Part shown: positions 1 through 9,388 of the stretch, piece by piece
How the letters are laid out: the number at the start of each line of letters is the position of its first letter
How positions within the stretch are numbered: the stretch's first letter is position 1
NCBI GenBank assembly: GCA_026184775.1
Contig: JANCYW010000002.1
Span: 248,001 to 312,000 of the forward strand
Length of the DNA: 64,000 bases
From: Cyanidium caldarium
Lineage: Eukaryota > Rhodophyta > Bangiophyceae > Cyanidiales > Cyanidiaceae
Direction: 5' to 3'
Notes under the pieces: generated by a model
Database searches by the model: none
Told to the model about the DNA's origin: nothing
The model's input: the letters and a program-made list of their open reading frames with translations, nothing else
Position numbers and translations under genes: made by a program

Positions 1-807
1 CAGCCGCACCGCGCGCCGTATATCGGGAATGGAGCGCGCCTCGACGAACATCGCCAGCCACACCTGTCCCCTCGGCGCGACAGCCGTTCGCTCCAGTCGC
101 AACACGTGGGTGGCGATGGCGTGCTGGTAAAACGCATCATCTAGGATCGATGCAAAGGTGTAGCCGGGGGTAGTGCGTGGCGTCTGCTGCCGCTTGGCCT
201 GCTTTCGCTGACGGACACCGCGGCGGCGCTCACTGTCGGGGCGCCCGACGTGCGCCCGGCCCACATGCACGTACCGCGTAAACGCAAACGGGCTGTTCGC
301 CGGCGCGTCGCGAGTGTCGTCCTCGACGGCCCACTGCAGTTCGTCGAACAGTGCTTGCAGTAGCCACGGGAAGAGCGCTGCCGGGAAGTTGAGCAGCGGC
401 GTGCCAAACACGATCCACCCGGTGCCGGTCGGCTCGAACGGCGTCGCCGGCAATACCTGCGCGTGCGCCGCATACGACAGACACGACAACACACCCAGCG
501 GTGCCTCATCCAAAAGCACCACGGTGCCGACGCGAGTTTGTCGGCAGACCGCGGCGGCGAGCGCCTCGGCGTGCGGGCCGTACGCGTCGAGCAGGGCGGA
601 CACTTGAGGTTGGATGTCGGCAGCGGGATCCCGGAACGCTACCGATGTGTGAACCGTAGAGCCGCGAGACTGGGACGAGCTGTCAGAGAGCGAGCCAGTG
701 TCGGAGGTGCTGGAGGATGCACCACTGGGTGAGGACGACTCGGAATCGCTGATGTCGTCGGGAGACGCTGCCGGCCGTGCCCGCCGGCGCCTCCTCTGCT
801 TGGTCAT
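1..807 (-). CDS. BCP1: BCP1/BCCIP family protein (C-terminus beyond window)
   Basis: Reading from the ATG at 807 leftwards gives 269 open codons to the window edge, so the 3' end is missing. Residues 1-15 are Arg-rich, followed by a Ser-rich acidic stretch, then the BCP1 core: a VGTVVLLDEAPLGVLSCLSY-like strand region and a later segment YTFASILDDAFYQHA, which corresponds to the conserved F-x-x-E-D-E-x-x-x-x-H-A region of BCP1/BCCIP. A basic linker (RRRGVRQRKQAKR) precedes it. The family escorts ribosomal protein uL14 (Rpl23) and supports nuclear export in yeast; the human homologue binds BRCA2 and p21. The start is the only ATG that keeps the whole conserved core. Family identity is recognised from motif order, not from a database search. 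Confidence 0.75.
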   Translation of the reverse strand, partial: MTKQRRRRRARPAASPDDISDSESSSPSGASSSTSDTGSLSDSSSQSRGSTVHTSVAFRDPAADIQPQVSALLDAYGPHAEALAAAVCRQTRVGTVVLLDEAPLGVLSCLSYAAHAQVLPATPFEPTGTGWIVFGTPLLNFPAALFPWLLQALFDELQWAVEDDTRDAPANSPFAFTRYVHVGRAHVGRPDSERRRGVRQRKQAKRQQTPRTTPGYTFASILDDAFYQHAIATHVLRLERTAVAPRGQVWLAMFVEARSIPDIRRAVRL

Positions 808-1257
808 GGATCCGTCAACCAGAGAGCACTGACGCGAAGCGTGAGAGGAGCGTCCGTGGCGCTGGGAGCGTTGTTCAGACTCCAGCAGAGTTCACCAGGA
901 TGATGAGGCGGCAGTGCTCGGGTGCGTTGTTCGACGTTGCGAGGCCGACGACTGGCACGCGCCGAGACGGAGGCGGCGTCCACGGGACAAGAATGGAGGG
1001 GGGAGCCGCAGACGCGTGGCCGTTTGAGCATGAATCGTCTCTTGTTTATGGCAAATAGCTGGCAATGTGTATGCGACTGGCACCGGCACGAATGCGTACC
1101 CTCCCGACACCCCGATGCAGTGCCCACCGCAACCCCCGTCAAGCACCTCAGCGCTGCTCGGCAAACCGCCCCACGGCCTCCCATCCGGGCGATGCGGAGT
1201 CCGCCCTCCACGTGCTGCAGCGGACGCGCGCCTCGCCGCTCTCCCCGCCCATCTGCA
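808..1257. other. Intergenic, presumed promoter of BCP1
   Basis: This 450-base gap lies between two minus-strand genes. Open frames here overlap each other on both strands and show no recognisable domain. No RNA gene or repeat was seen. It should hold the BCP1 promoter and the 3' end of the bZIP gene. Confidence 0.4.
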
Positions 1258-2397
1258 CTATCGCTCCGGCTGACGAGCATCGGTGTGCAGCGAGCGCAAC
1301 AGGACACTGTCGTCGGCGCCGGTGGGCAATTCCGCCACATCCATCAGACCCAACAGCTTCGCGGTGTCGCTCTCCTTCTCACGCAACCAGCTCACCTCGG
1401 CCTGCAGCTGTTGGGTGCGGGCACGCAACTGGGCCCTCTCCTTCTCCGCCACATCCACGTTGCCCTGGAGGCGACGTATCATTTCGTTCATCTCCCGCTT
1501 CAACGCCATGACTTCAATCTGCAGCTGCGCGTTCTGTTCGCTGAGAATGCGGTTACGCGCCTCGAGGTCGCCGACGATGGCGCGCCGTCGCTCCCGGGAG
1601 GCAGCGGCCGCTTGGCGGTTGCGTTCGGCGCGCAGTCCCTCAGCGACGCGTTCGTGCCCCGCGCGCGTTGCACCCGATGGTGGTCGTGGCGGCGGTGAGT
1701 ATGCCTCCGCATCGACTCGTCGCCGGCGCATCGCCGCATCACCCGGTGAGGTTTTGGTGTGGGTGGCCGCCGTCGCCACTGAGGCCGCCGCAGCCGCGGC
1801 ATCCGCGGCCGTCAAAATGCCGCTGCGGTGGGGTGTGACCGGGTTGCCATCAGGGCGCATCGGGTTCAGCAGTGCACCCGAGGCGCCCGCTGTCGCGCCA
1901 TTGAGCAGCGCCAGCGGCGGACTGCCTCGTGTGTAGAACGGCGAGCGTAGCCGCGCCCGTTTGCTCGGCGGACCCGTGCTGGGTGTGCCCCCAGCGCCAT
2001 CCAGACCGCTTACCGGACCCTGCTCCCGCAGCAGGCGCTGCAGCGGATCGTCCTCGTCGAAAGCGGCCGCGGCGACACCCGAAAAGTGCATACTGGGCGA
2101 GCCCAGCAATTCGGCCGTCGTGGGCAGGCTGCGCAACTCGTGCAGCGGCAACGGCAGGCTAAACTCTGGCCCGTTCAGGTTGAACGACGTCGGCGGCGAC
2201 GGCTGTTGCGGCTGTGACGGGTGTGCAGTTGCCGGCGCCCCCTTCTTCTTGGTGGCCTCTTCGGCTGCCACCTTCGCCAGCTGCACCAAGGCCGAGTTGG
2301 TGCTTCCACGGCTGTCACCGCTCGCCGGGCCGTGTTCCGTGCTGCCGCCCTCATTTGCTTCCACCGGAGCGACGCTTGCAGCCGTGCGCCGCGTCAT
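1258..2397 (-). CDS. bZIP transcription factor
   Basis: The 379-residue protein starts at the ATG at 2397; the frame extends further but the upstream part looks random. Residues 1-225 are low-complexity (Ala, Pro, Ser, Gly), typical of a disordered regulatory region. A basic region lies at about 258-272 with the bZIP signature N-x7-R (N260, R268), followed by a leucine zipper with hydrophobic residues exactly seven apart at L278, L285, L292, L299 and M306. The helix continues to about 350. It should bind DNA as a dimer in the nucleus. Target genes cannot be told from the sequence. Confidence 0.85.
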   Translation of the reverse strand: MTRRTAASVAPVEANEGGSTEHGPASGDSRGSTNSALVQLAKVAAEEATKKKGAPATAHPSQPQQPSPPTSFNLNGPEFSLPLPLHELRSLPTTAELLGSPSMHFSGVAAAAFDEDDPLQRLLREQGPVSGLDGAGGTPSTGPPSKRARLRSPFYTRGSPPLALLNGATAGASGALLNPMRPDGNPVTPHRSGILTAADAAAAAASVATAATHTKTSPGDAAMRRRRVDAEAYSPPPRPPSGATRAGHERVAEGLRAERNRQAAAASRERRRAIVGDLEARNRILSEQNAQLQIEVMALKREMNEMIRRLQGNVDVAEKERAQLRARTQQLQAEVSWLREKESDTAKLLGLMDVAELPTGADDSVLLRSLHTDARQPER

Positions 2398-3284
2398 GAC
2401 TCCCACGGTGGCCACGGCGTGAACCCGATGTGACGGCCGGCAAAGCTCTCCACGCGCTCCTCGTCTCTCGCGGTCGAACACGACGCAGCGCAAGCACTGC
2501 CAAACGGCTCAGCGGCAACGCTCCGCCACCACGCCGCTTGGCGCTCGAAACCCGCTACGGAAGCTTCCGTTGAGGGATCCAGGCGTCGTGGCGGCACTGC
2601 GGCTCCTCTCGCAACCCCGCCCCTTCGGCGTGACCCAACGGTTTCACAGGCTTCTGCCTGCGAACCGCAACACGTGCACCCCCGCGTTGCGACCGCCTCG
2701 GTGTCCGCGTTCGGTTGCCGTCGCAATGACGTGTCTCCGGATGCTCGCGGCTGCGAGGGGCAATTTGAGGTAGCGCGACGGGTGCGGTCGGGTGGGGGAA
2801 GTAGAGCAGACGAGAGGTAAATCTGGCCGTTTGGGAAATGGGTGGCGGTGGTCTGAGCCTGTGTTAGATAGAGTCAAGTAGGAGGAGTGGTATGATTTTC
2901 CTGTCCTCAGCGTGCGCGTGAGTGCTCTTCAGCGGGTAACAGAGGGCGAGACCTGGACAAGGCGATGTGCTCAGTGATAGATTCTCGTCGACTTATCCTC
3001 ACGACATCCGTTTTCACCACCTTCGCCGTCGGCGTATGGCCGCTCTTTGTCGTTTCTCCATCCGGTACACCCTCAAAGCCGCGATACCGCCTGCGAACCA
3101 AACGATCTACGTGCGCCTCCACCGCTCGCGCTCGGGCAGTGTCGGAACTTTGAGCGTACCACTTTACCCTCCGTCGGTCCCTGGAGGCGCTTGAGGCCTG
3201 CGAGCGGTGAGACAGAGTTGTTTATCGCCTCCTCGGCGAGGAATGGAGCGCGATGGCCGTGGTCACCGCTGCAAGCAAGCGGCA
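2398..3284. other. Divergent intergenic region, bZIP / adenylate kinase
   Basis: About 890 bases separate the bZIP start (minus) from the chosen start of the plus-strand kinase, making this the longest gene-free stretch of the window. It probably holds both promoters. If the kinase starts earlier (ATG at 3243), the gap is shorter. No tRNA, repeat or convincing small ORF was seen. Confidence 0.4.
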
Positions 3285-5360
3285 ATGTTCGTCCAATCGA
3301 CAAGCCGGCCAGTGCGACCGCCGCCCCAACGGGCGCGTCGCAGCAGCGCGTTCACTGACGCAGACGTGCCTCGCGCGACTGACAAACTTGTTCATCCTGC
3401 CTCATTCACTCGCTGGCGTATGCGCGACGGACCCGATGGGAATGTCGTCCTCAAAGACGGACAGACATCCCGGAATTCGGCGCGGCTGCTGGAACAGATG
3501 GGTCGAGGAACAGCGCCCGCTGCGCCGGCGGTGTTCTCCGGCAAGCGCTGGCCCTCACCACCACCGCCACCGGCATTGGGCACGGGCAAGCTGTGTGTGC
3601 CGCCGCTGATCGACTCGCTCCTTCGGGCACAGCCGCGGAGCGCCGATATCCTCAAACTCCTGCAGCTCACGGCACCTCTGGTGCGGCCGGCTCGACTGCG
3701 CATCGTGTTGGCCGGCAAGCCGGCGTCAGGTAAGGGCACGCAGGCGCCGCTGATTGCCCGTCGCTTTGGCATGGTGCACATATCGACGGGCAACCTGTTG
3801 CGCAGTGAGATCAGACTCGGCAGCGAGCTCGGTCGCGCCGTCGAGGCCACCATGCGGCGCGGCGAGCTGGTGCCAGATGAACTCATCCTCAGCGTGTTGA
3901 AGAAGCGGATGATGCAGGCGGATTGCCGCCAGTGCGGCTACATTTTGGACGGCTTTCCGCGCACCTTGGAACAGGCCATTGCCATGGACGAGGCCGGCAT
4001 CGCCGTCGACCACTTTTTGGTGCTGGAGCGCTCCGATGCGGAGGCGTTGTGGTGGGCGCGACAGCGCGTGACAGACCCGGAGACCAGCGTGATCTACCAC
4101 CCGATATTCAACCCGCCACCGCCACAGCGTGACTTGCTGATGCGTCTCGAACGGCGCTTCGACGACGAGCAGGAGGTGGTGCGGGTGCGTCTGGAGCATT
4201 TTCACGGCGAGGCGCAGCGCATTTTTGCGCGCTATGCCGACCGCCTGACGCGTATCGATACGTCAACGCGTCGCACGCCGCTGGAGATTTTCGCAGATGT
4301 ATCGGCCACGCTGGAGCGCTTGCTGCCGTTCACCGAGGACGAACGGGCGGTCTACGAGTTGCCGCCGGTGCCTTTCAACAATGGCTCGTTGCCGCAGCGT
4401 CGGCAGCATCATAACAACAACAACAACGGCGGCGGCGGCGGTCGACCGAGACCAGGCGCGCTGCGGCGCCTGGTGCAACGTTTCACCCAGCAATTCGATG
4501 CGCGACCGTATTTGCCGTTCTACGGCAGCCAGCGTCCCGATGCGCCGCGCATTGGCTTCATCGGCCGCTGCTTGGCGGCGGAGCTGCTCAGCATCGACGC
4601 CACCCGGGCGATGTTCGATGTGCAACTGGAGAGCTGCGATGTGTCGGGCGACGAAGGCGCCGGCGATACCGGGTTTGTGCGCCTGCGCGATGGCGTCGAT
4701 TCGGAGGCGCTGGCCGTGGCCGCCGAGGCCATGCGACAGCATGGCCTAGTGATCGGATGGCGCAACGAGCGCATGCCGCTGCCGCTGGGCGATGGGCGGA
4801 TGCTGGAGATCGAGCGCGCCTGCGTGCCGTATCTGGGGTTGGAGTCACTCGGCACCCATGTGAACGGCTACTTTTATCGCGATCGCGGCGACGGCCCCGA
4901 GTTGTATGTGTGGATCGCCCGGCGCTCGCCCGTCAAACCGACGTATCCCGGTCGGCTGGATCAACTGGCGGCCGGTGCCGTGCCGGCCGGCACTCCGAGC
5001 CTGGCGGCCAATGTGGCGCGCGAACTGCAGGAGGAGGCGTCGTACGCGGATGCCGCGGCGGCGCGGCCGTGCAGCTGCGTGCGGTATCGTTACGAGACGC
5101 GCAAAGGCCTCTGCACCGAGACACTGTTCGTGTACGATCTGCAGCTGCCGGAACACTGGACGCCCCACGTGCTGGACGGCGAGGTGTCCGAATTCTACGC
5201 GGTGCCCGCATCGGAGGCGCTGGCGAGCTTGACGGACACGCCCGGGTGCTGGAAACCGAACTCGGCGTTGGTGATGCTGGACTTTTTGATGCGCCACGGG
5301 GTGGTGAATGGCGACAACGAGCCGGACTATGCAGAGATTCGGCGTGGTCTGGTGTTGTGA
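3285..5360 (+). CDS. Adenylate kinase fused to TPK-type Nudix hydrolase
   Basis: This 691-residue fusion has a basic, F-containing N-terminus (MFVQSTSRPVRPP) resembling a red-algal plastid transit peptide. The adenylate kinase domain (about 135-350) has the P-loop GKPASGKGTQ at 144-153, the AMP-site DGFPRT at 222-227 and a short-looking lid near 262-280. A linker with Asn5-Gly5 follows (377-386). The second half (about 391-675) matches the DUF4743 plus Nudix arrangement of plant Nudix 20/24 and yeast thiamine-pyrophosphokinase-linked Nudix proteins; its Nudix box at 564-587 keeps RELQEE, with the usual first Glu replaced, as is common in this subfamily. The frame opens on GTG at 3207; ATGs at 3243 and 3285 are both possible and 3285 was preferred for its transit-like sequence. 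Expected roles are ATP+AMP/ADP exchange and hydrolysis of a thiamine-diphosphate-like or other nucleotide substrate. Confidence 0.85.
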   Translation: MFVQSTSRPVRPPPQRARRSSAFTDADVPRATDKLVHPASFTRWRMRDGPDGNVVLKDGQTSRNSARLLEQMGRGTAPAAPAVFSGKRWPSPPPPPALGTGKLCVPPLIDSLLRAQPRSADILKLLQLTAPLVRPARLRIVLAGKPASGKGTQAPLIARRFGMVHISTGNLLRSEIRLGSELGRAVEATMRRGELVPDELILSVLKKRMMQADCRQCGYILDGFPRTLEQAIAMDEAGIAVDHFLVLERSDAEALWWARQRVTDPETSVIYHPIFNPPPPQRDLLMRLERRFDDEQEVVRVRLEHFHGEAQRIFARYADRLTRIDTSTRRTPLEIFADVSATLERLLPFTEDERAVYELPPVPFNNGSLPQRRQHHNNNNNGGGGGRPRPGALRRLVQRFTQQFDARPYLPFYGSQRPDAPRIGFIGRCLAAELLSIDATRAMFDVQLESCDVSGDEGAGDTGFVRLRDGVDSEALAVAAEAMRQHGLVIGWRNERMPLPLGDGRMLEIERACVPYLGLESLGTHVNGYFYRDRGDGPELYVWIARRSPVKPTYPGRLDQLAAGAVPAGTPSLAANVARELQEEASYADAAAARPCSCVRYRYETRKGLCTETLFVYDLQLPEHWTPHVLDGEVSEFYAVPASEALASLTDTPGCWKPNSALVMLDFLMRHGVVNGDNEPDYAEIRRGLVL

Positions 5361-5520
5361 GGGAGGGGGAAACCTAAAAGTTGTTGACGCGACTACGTGA
5401 GACGTTGGTTGCGGACGTGTCGCTGTGGCGGAAAAGAGTCCGGATCGCTCATTCAACTCATTCTCAGCGTCTTTGACACGCACACGCGCCGGCAACGCAC
5501 CAACACCTCTCATAACTCAC

Positions 5521-5526
5521 AAAAAA
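5521..5526 (-). terminator. Pol III terminator of tRNA-Lys
   Basis: Six consecutive T residues on the minus strand lie immediately downstream of the tRNA-Lys 3' end, the usual eukaryotic RNA polymerase III stop. Confidence 0.85.
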
Positions 5527-5527
5527 G

Positions 5528-5600
5528 CACCGTCTGGGGGGCTCGAACCCCCGACCCGTAGATTAAGAGTCTACTGCTCTACCGACTGAGCTAAGACGGC
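5528..5600 (-). tRNA. tRNA-Lys: tRNA-Lys(CUU)
   Basis: On the minus strand the 73-base sequence folds as a full cloverleaf. The acceptor stem pairs GCCGTCT with AGACGGT (one G-U pair), the anticodon stem GTAGA/TCTAC encloses loop CTCTTAA, and the T arm is GGGGG-TTCGAGC-CCCCC. The anticodon is CTT, reading the Lys codon AAG. There is no intron and CCA is not encoded. A run of six T residues (5521-5526 on the plus strand as A) follows one base after the discriminator base G and is the RNA polymerase III terminator. The internal A and B boxes are intact (TAGCTCAGTCGG; GGTTCGAGC). Confidence 0.97.
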
Positions 5601-5724
5601 TGCTACGCACGCTGCGGGCGCCCGAGTCACGCACCCGTACTCCCGCGCCGACAATCGCAATATAAATCGGCGCGCTCCGAAATCCTCCTTTCAGAACATC
5701 TCCGCCCCTCCCAACGTTCCACAT

Positions 5725-6774
5725 TTAGGCGAGGCGGCGTTGCGCGTACTCGTCGTCGGTGCTCTCGTCGCTGCTGATGCTCAGCGACGCCGACAGGCGG
5801 CTGCGGGAGAGGCACGGCTGCTCTAGGCTGCGCTGCCAAAACTCGGCTAGACGGCGGCGCATCCACGGGTAGAGACCGTCGCACCAGCTGTCGTCGTGGA
5901 GGCGCTGCCAGTGTCGCGTGGGCAGTTGTTGCAGCTGCGCGGCCGATTTGGCCAAACGCTTCATGCCGTAGCGCACGACTTTGCGAGAGACCCAGTTGAT
6001 GAGTGCTTTGGGCACCCACTTCAACTTCGGGTCGAATACGCCGGTCATGCGGATGCGGGTTTTGTGCGGCGACAGCGGGCGCAGCTCGAACGCCGCCCGC
6101 GCCTCGATCTCCACATACTGTTTCTGTTCGGGCCGCGCGCGTATCTTCTGCGCTTGCTGCCATGCGACGGTGTCGGACGGCTGCACCGAGCGAATCACCA
6201 GCAGGATCGACGGCGATGTTTCGTCGAGGGCGTCAAACGCCCGCCCCGTCATGAACAGCACCCGATCGGCGAACGGCCACGGCGCGTGGTAGCGCACATA
6301 GACCGCGCGGCGGACGCGCGTCGGTATCTCCAGCACTTGCGCGTCGCGCAGAAACCACAATAGCTCGGGGAAGAGGTCGGGCTCGGCCAGGATGCAGCAC
6401 AGATTTTCCAGTGGCGTGTGCGCATCCAGCGTCACGTGATACTGATATAGCTGGGTGCGAAGGTCGCGCTTGAACTTGACGACCATGTTGCGTGTGCGCA
6501 CGGCCTCGACGTAGGCACGGTCGCGGCAGTCGTCGAGGTCGGCGAGGAATGGCGGCAGCTCGCGGCCGACGCGTTGAATGGCCTCGTAACGCTCGTCATG
6601 GGCGAGCTGCGCGCGTCGTTCAGAGGATAAAGTGTCCAGCGTTCGCAACGCCGCGAAGATGCGCTCCTGGAGGAAGAGGTCGTAGGCCTCTTGGAGCACC
6701 GGCTCGTCCGTGGCGCTGTGGAAGGTGTCCTCGGTGCCATCGGCATACGAAGGCGATCGCTCCAACAGCTCCAT
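5725..6774 (-). CDS. START-domain lipid-binding protein
   Basis: The 349-residue protein from the ATG at 6774 has a helical N-terminal part and a central START-like domain (about 60-270). Visible hallmarks are the spacing of hydrophobic strands, a VRYHAPWPFADRV segment typical of START domains (R-x-x-x-W-P-hydrophobic-x-x-R) and a following IEARAAFELRPLSP/TRIRMTGVFDPK stretch. The C-terminal 40 residues are Ser-rich and acidic. No transit peptide or membrane segment is seen, so a cytosolic lipid-transfer or lipid-sensing role is inferred. The frame extends upstream to 7128 without a convincing earlier start. Confidence 0.8.
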   Translation of the reverse strand: MELLERSPSYADGTEDTFHSATDEPVLQEAYDLFLQERIFAALRTLDTLSSERRAQLAHDERYEAIQRVGRELPPFLADLDDCRDRAYVEAVRTRNMVVKFKRDLRTQLYQYHVTLDAHTPLENLCCILAEPDLFPELLWFLRDAQVLEIPTRVRRAVYVRYHAPWPFADRVLFMTGRAFDALDETSPSILLVIRSVQPSDTVAWQQAQKIRARPEQKQYVEIEARAAFELRPLSPHKTRIRMTGVFDPKLKWVPKALINWVSRKVVRYGMKRLAKSAAQLQQLPTRHWQRLHDDSWCDGLYPWMRRRLAEFWQRSLEQPCLSRSRLSASLSISSDESTDDEYAQRRLA

Positions 6775-7352
6775 GAAGGTAAAAGGAAAAGTCGATAGAA
6801 AGTGGCGGGTAGCGAGTGCCCACCAGAGGACGAGGAAAGTCGTGTGGCAGGATCTACGGCAGCGCTGGGCGAGCGACGACTCGCGGCCGCCAAGGAACGT
6901 TCGTGCTAGCCCGGGAATGGTCGGCAGCCCAGTGGCAACCAAAAGACTTTTCCTATCGATTGGGCTACCCCGGCGGCGAATACCAGCATTACACGCGAGT
7001 GCAGTCGATCTCCCACAGGTCCAGCGGGCGTTCGTCCGTAACTCGCACGCAATTTCGTAAAAACAGTCCTGCCCGTGCTGCCCACCAATCTCTCTCCGCG
7101 CTATGCATACGAGGCGCCCGTCCAACACTTCTTGTCATTCATTGCTTCGACGCGCCCTCCCCTACTTCACCTAATGGCCCTGTCGCCGACGCCGTCGTCT
7201 CTCGACGCTCTTCGTGTCAGCAGCCCGGCGGCAACCGAAATGGTCCGAGTCGTGCTTTCGGTGGCGCGAAACGGGCGCTTCGACCCACACCATCTGTTCG
7301 ACCTGCCTGCTTGTTTCGATCGTCCGCACGCCACCCCAACTTGCCACAGGTT
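6775..7352. other. Divergent intergenic region, START / orphan gene
   Basis: This 578-base divergent region stays open in the frame of the downstream plus gene but offers no ATG before 7353, so it is read as non-coding promoter sequence. No RNA gene or repeat was found. Confidence 0.4.
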
Positions 7353-8294
7353 ATGGCGCCAGAGGAGCAAGAGCGGGAGCTGGAACGGCTCGAGTCGGGC
7401 GAGTTTGCCACCTTGGATCAGTTTGCCCGAGCAGGCGCCGCCAGTGCGGCGGCGGTGGTGCGGCGAGCGCGGGCGCGCCTAGACGAGCCGCGCCTCTGTC
7501 GCTACTACGTCAACGTGGCCAGCGAGAAGGTGTTGACGGCGCTACGAGGCAACGGGCAGGCGGGAAGTGACGGGGAATGGGTGGGTGGTGTGGACTGGGT
7601 TTCACTGGCCAACGCGCTCAATGAGCGTGCTGTGGTGGTGGAGAATGCCAGCGACAGCGCCACCGAAGACGTGTTGTCGACGGTGCGTGTGGTCCATCAC
7701 ACTCTGGCCGAGTGCTGGCTGCACTTTCCTGGTCAAGTTCCGTTGGATCGATTGTCCCTGTGCACCGCTGCGGCGTTGTTGTGTCTGGGGTGCGCGCGCG
7801 ACCAACTCACTGTTCATCTGCTGCAGCAGACACCGAAGCTGCCCTACGACGAGAGGGTATATGCGACGGCGTTGGGCGCGTTGGCGCTACGAGCTCCACC
7901 CAGCGTCCTGTTTCGCGCAGCGTTGGTGCATCGAAATCCGGTGGCCGGCGACGTCTTGTGCATGTGGAGCGCCGCAAGCACTCCCCACGAAAAATGCGGT
8001 CTCCCCATGTGCCCAGTGCTGCAGGCGTTGCAACGATTGGCGCAGAGCCGCCTCGCTCAGTATCTGCTGGGCGCGTTGCCGCCTGAGCAACTGCCGCCCG
8101 CAGCGCATCGGTTCCGTGGCAACGATGAGATCCGCGAGGCGCTCCACTCGCCACACTTTCCAGTGGCCGCAGCCGCCGCCCGTGCCGCCGTGGCCGCTCT
8201 GCGCGCCGGCGACGCCCGCCACCCCTCTGAACTCGCCGTCCCCAACGCCCTCAAGCCGGTGCTCATCGATATCATCAAGACCACCCGCGAGTGA
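7353..8294 (+). CDS. Hypothetical helical protein, no family recognised
   Basis: This 313-residue protein begins at 7353, the only ATG in the frame before its conserved-looking body; the frame itself opens far upstream on GTG. It is Ala/Leu-rich and appears all-helical, with a charged N-terminus (EEQERELERLE) and several Cys residues in the middle (around LLCLGCARD and KCGLPMCP). No signal peptide, membrane segment or known motif was recognised. Codon use and base composition match the neighbours, which supports a real gene. I cannot assign a function. Confidence 0.6.
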   Translation: MAPEEQERELERLESGEFATLDQFARAGAASAAAVVRRARARLDEPRLCRYYVNVASEKVLTALRGNGQAGSDGEWVGGVDWVSLANALNERAVVVENASDSATEDVLSTVRVVHHTLAECWLHFPGQVPLDRLSLCTAAALLCLGCARDQLTVHLLQQTPKLPYDERVYATALGALALRAPPSVLFRAALVHRNPVAGDVLCMWSAASTPHEKCGLPMCPVLQALQRLAQSRLAQYLLGALPPEQLPPAAHRFRGNDEIREALHSPHFPVAAAAARAAVAALRAGDARHPSELAVPNALKPVLIDIIKTTRE

Positions 8295-8443
8295 ACACTA
8301 GGGAGCGAGACCTGAAAAGGTTCCGTGTGGCATGAATTGTGCAGATTTACCTCGGTGAAAATGCGCTTGCATTACGTACGTCGTCTCAGTCATTTGCTTG
8401 AGTATCCCCTTGCTGATTCTTGGTTGCCGCGGCGCCTACTCTT

Positions 8444-9388
8444 CTACTTTTGAAACAGCTGTGCCACCTCGGGCGTGACGATCAGATCGCTCTCGGTGAT
8501 CTCCTCCGGACTATCGAGCACGGTATCCGCGCCGGCCTTCCACAACCGATTCCGACTCAGCGACGTGGCCACGGCGACGCAACGCATGCCGGCTGCCTTG
8601 GCAGCGACCACGCCCGCCTCCGAGTCCTCGATGACCACACACGCTCGCGGCTCCAATCCCAAGCCGGCCGCAGCCGCCAAAAAGATGTCTGGCGCCGGCT
8701 TCTTGCGGGGAATGCTGTCCGAGTGGGTCACGTAATCGAAGGTGTCGCGCGGAATGCCAATGGCATTCAGGTTGCCATCCACTTTCACCGCGTCCGCGGA
8801 CGATGCCAGCGCCACGCGCACGCCACGTGTTTTCAGCGTGTCGATCAGCCGCTTCACGCCTGGAAACGGCTCCAGCTGTGGGGTATACTTGCTGAGGTAG
8901 ATGCGGAAAAACGCCGCCTTGGCCGCCTCGACATCGAATCCCTGCACTTGATAGCGGTCGGCGACGCCCTTCAAAAAGAACGCTTCACCCTGGCCGGTAA
9001 AGTCGGCAAAGTCGCGTTCCTGCACCTGCACCCCGTGCACTTCGGCGAACAGGTCCACCGCGGCCCGCCGGCTGAGCACCTCCGAGTCGCACAGCACGCC
9101 GTCCATGTCGAACACGACTGCTTTGGTCTCGGCCATCTCCAGCGCACTCATGTAGGTCTCCAAGACAGCACGCACGGCCGTCGCTGGCTTCACCTTCAGA
9201 GCGCGCGACAGGCCGCGTAAGCGCGCCAGGTTGGCCTCGCTCAGCAGCACCCGCACGCTGGCGTCCCGCCGGGCAAGCATGCTGCTCGAGCGAGAGGACA
9301 GCGCACGATGGGTGAATGTGCCGCAGCGAGAAATACGGGGGGAGGATGAGAGTGGATAAGTGGGTGCGAGGAAGTAAATCCACGCCAT
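8444..9388 (-). CDS. HAD hydrolase, SOQ1-like stand-alone domain
   Basis: This 314-residue protein has all HAD motifs: FDMDGV at 93-98 (nucleophile D94, acid/base D96), ASSAD at 195-199, the Lys of KKPAPD near 230, and VVIEDSEAG at about 252-259. The sequence around motif I (CDSEVLSRRAAVDLFAE) and the GQGEAFF...KGVADRY segment closely resembles the HAD domain of the plant chloroplast protein SOQ1, and more distantly beta-phosphoglucomutase. The Trx-like and NHL domains of SOQ1 are absent. The chosen ATG at 9388 gives an N-terminus with a YFLAPTYPLSSSPR segment that looks like a plastid transit peptide; an alternative start is 9280. The natural substrate is unknown. Confidence 0.85.
   Translation of the reverse strand: MAWIYFLAPTYPLSSSPRISRCGTFTHRALSSRSSSMLARRDASVRVLLSEANLARLRGLSRALKVKPATAVRAVLETYMSALEMAETKAVVFDMDGVLCDSEVLSRRAAVDLFAEVHGVQVQERDFADFTGQGEAFFLKGVADRYQVQGFDVEAAKAAFFRIYLSKYTPQLEPFPGVKRLIDTLKTRGVRVALASSADAVKVDGNLNAIGIPRDTFDYVTHSDSIPRKKPAPDIFLAAAAGLGLEPRACVVIEDSEAGVVAAKAAGMRCVAVATSLSRNRLWKAGADTVLDSPEEITESDLIVTPEVAQLFQK

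Noticed and set aside
5656-5665. TATA-like element (AATATAAAT) upstream of tRNA-Lys
   Set aside because: tRNA genes use internal promoters, and the motif could equally belong to the 3' end of the START gene.
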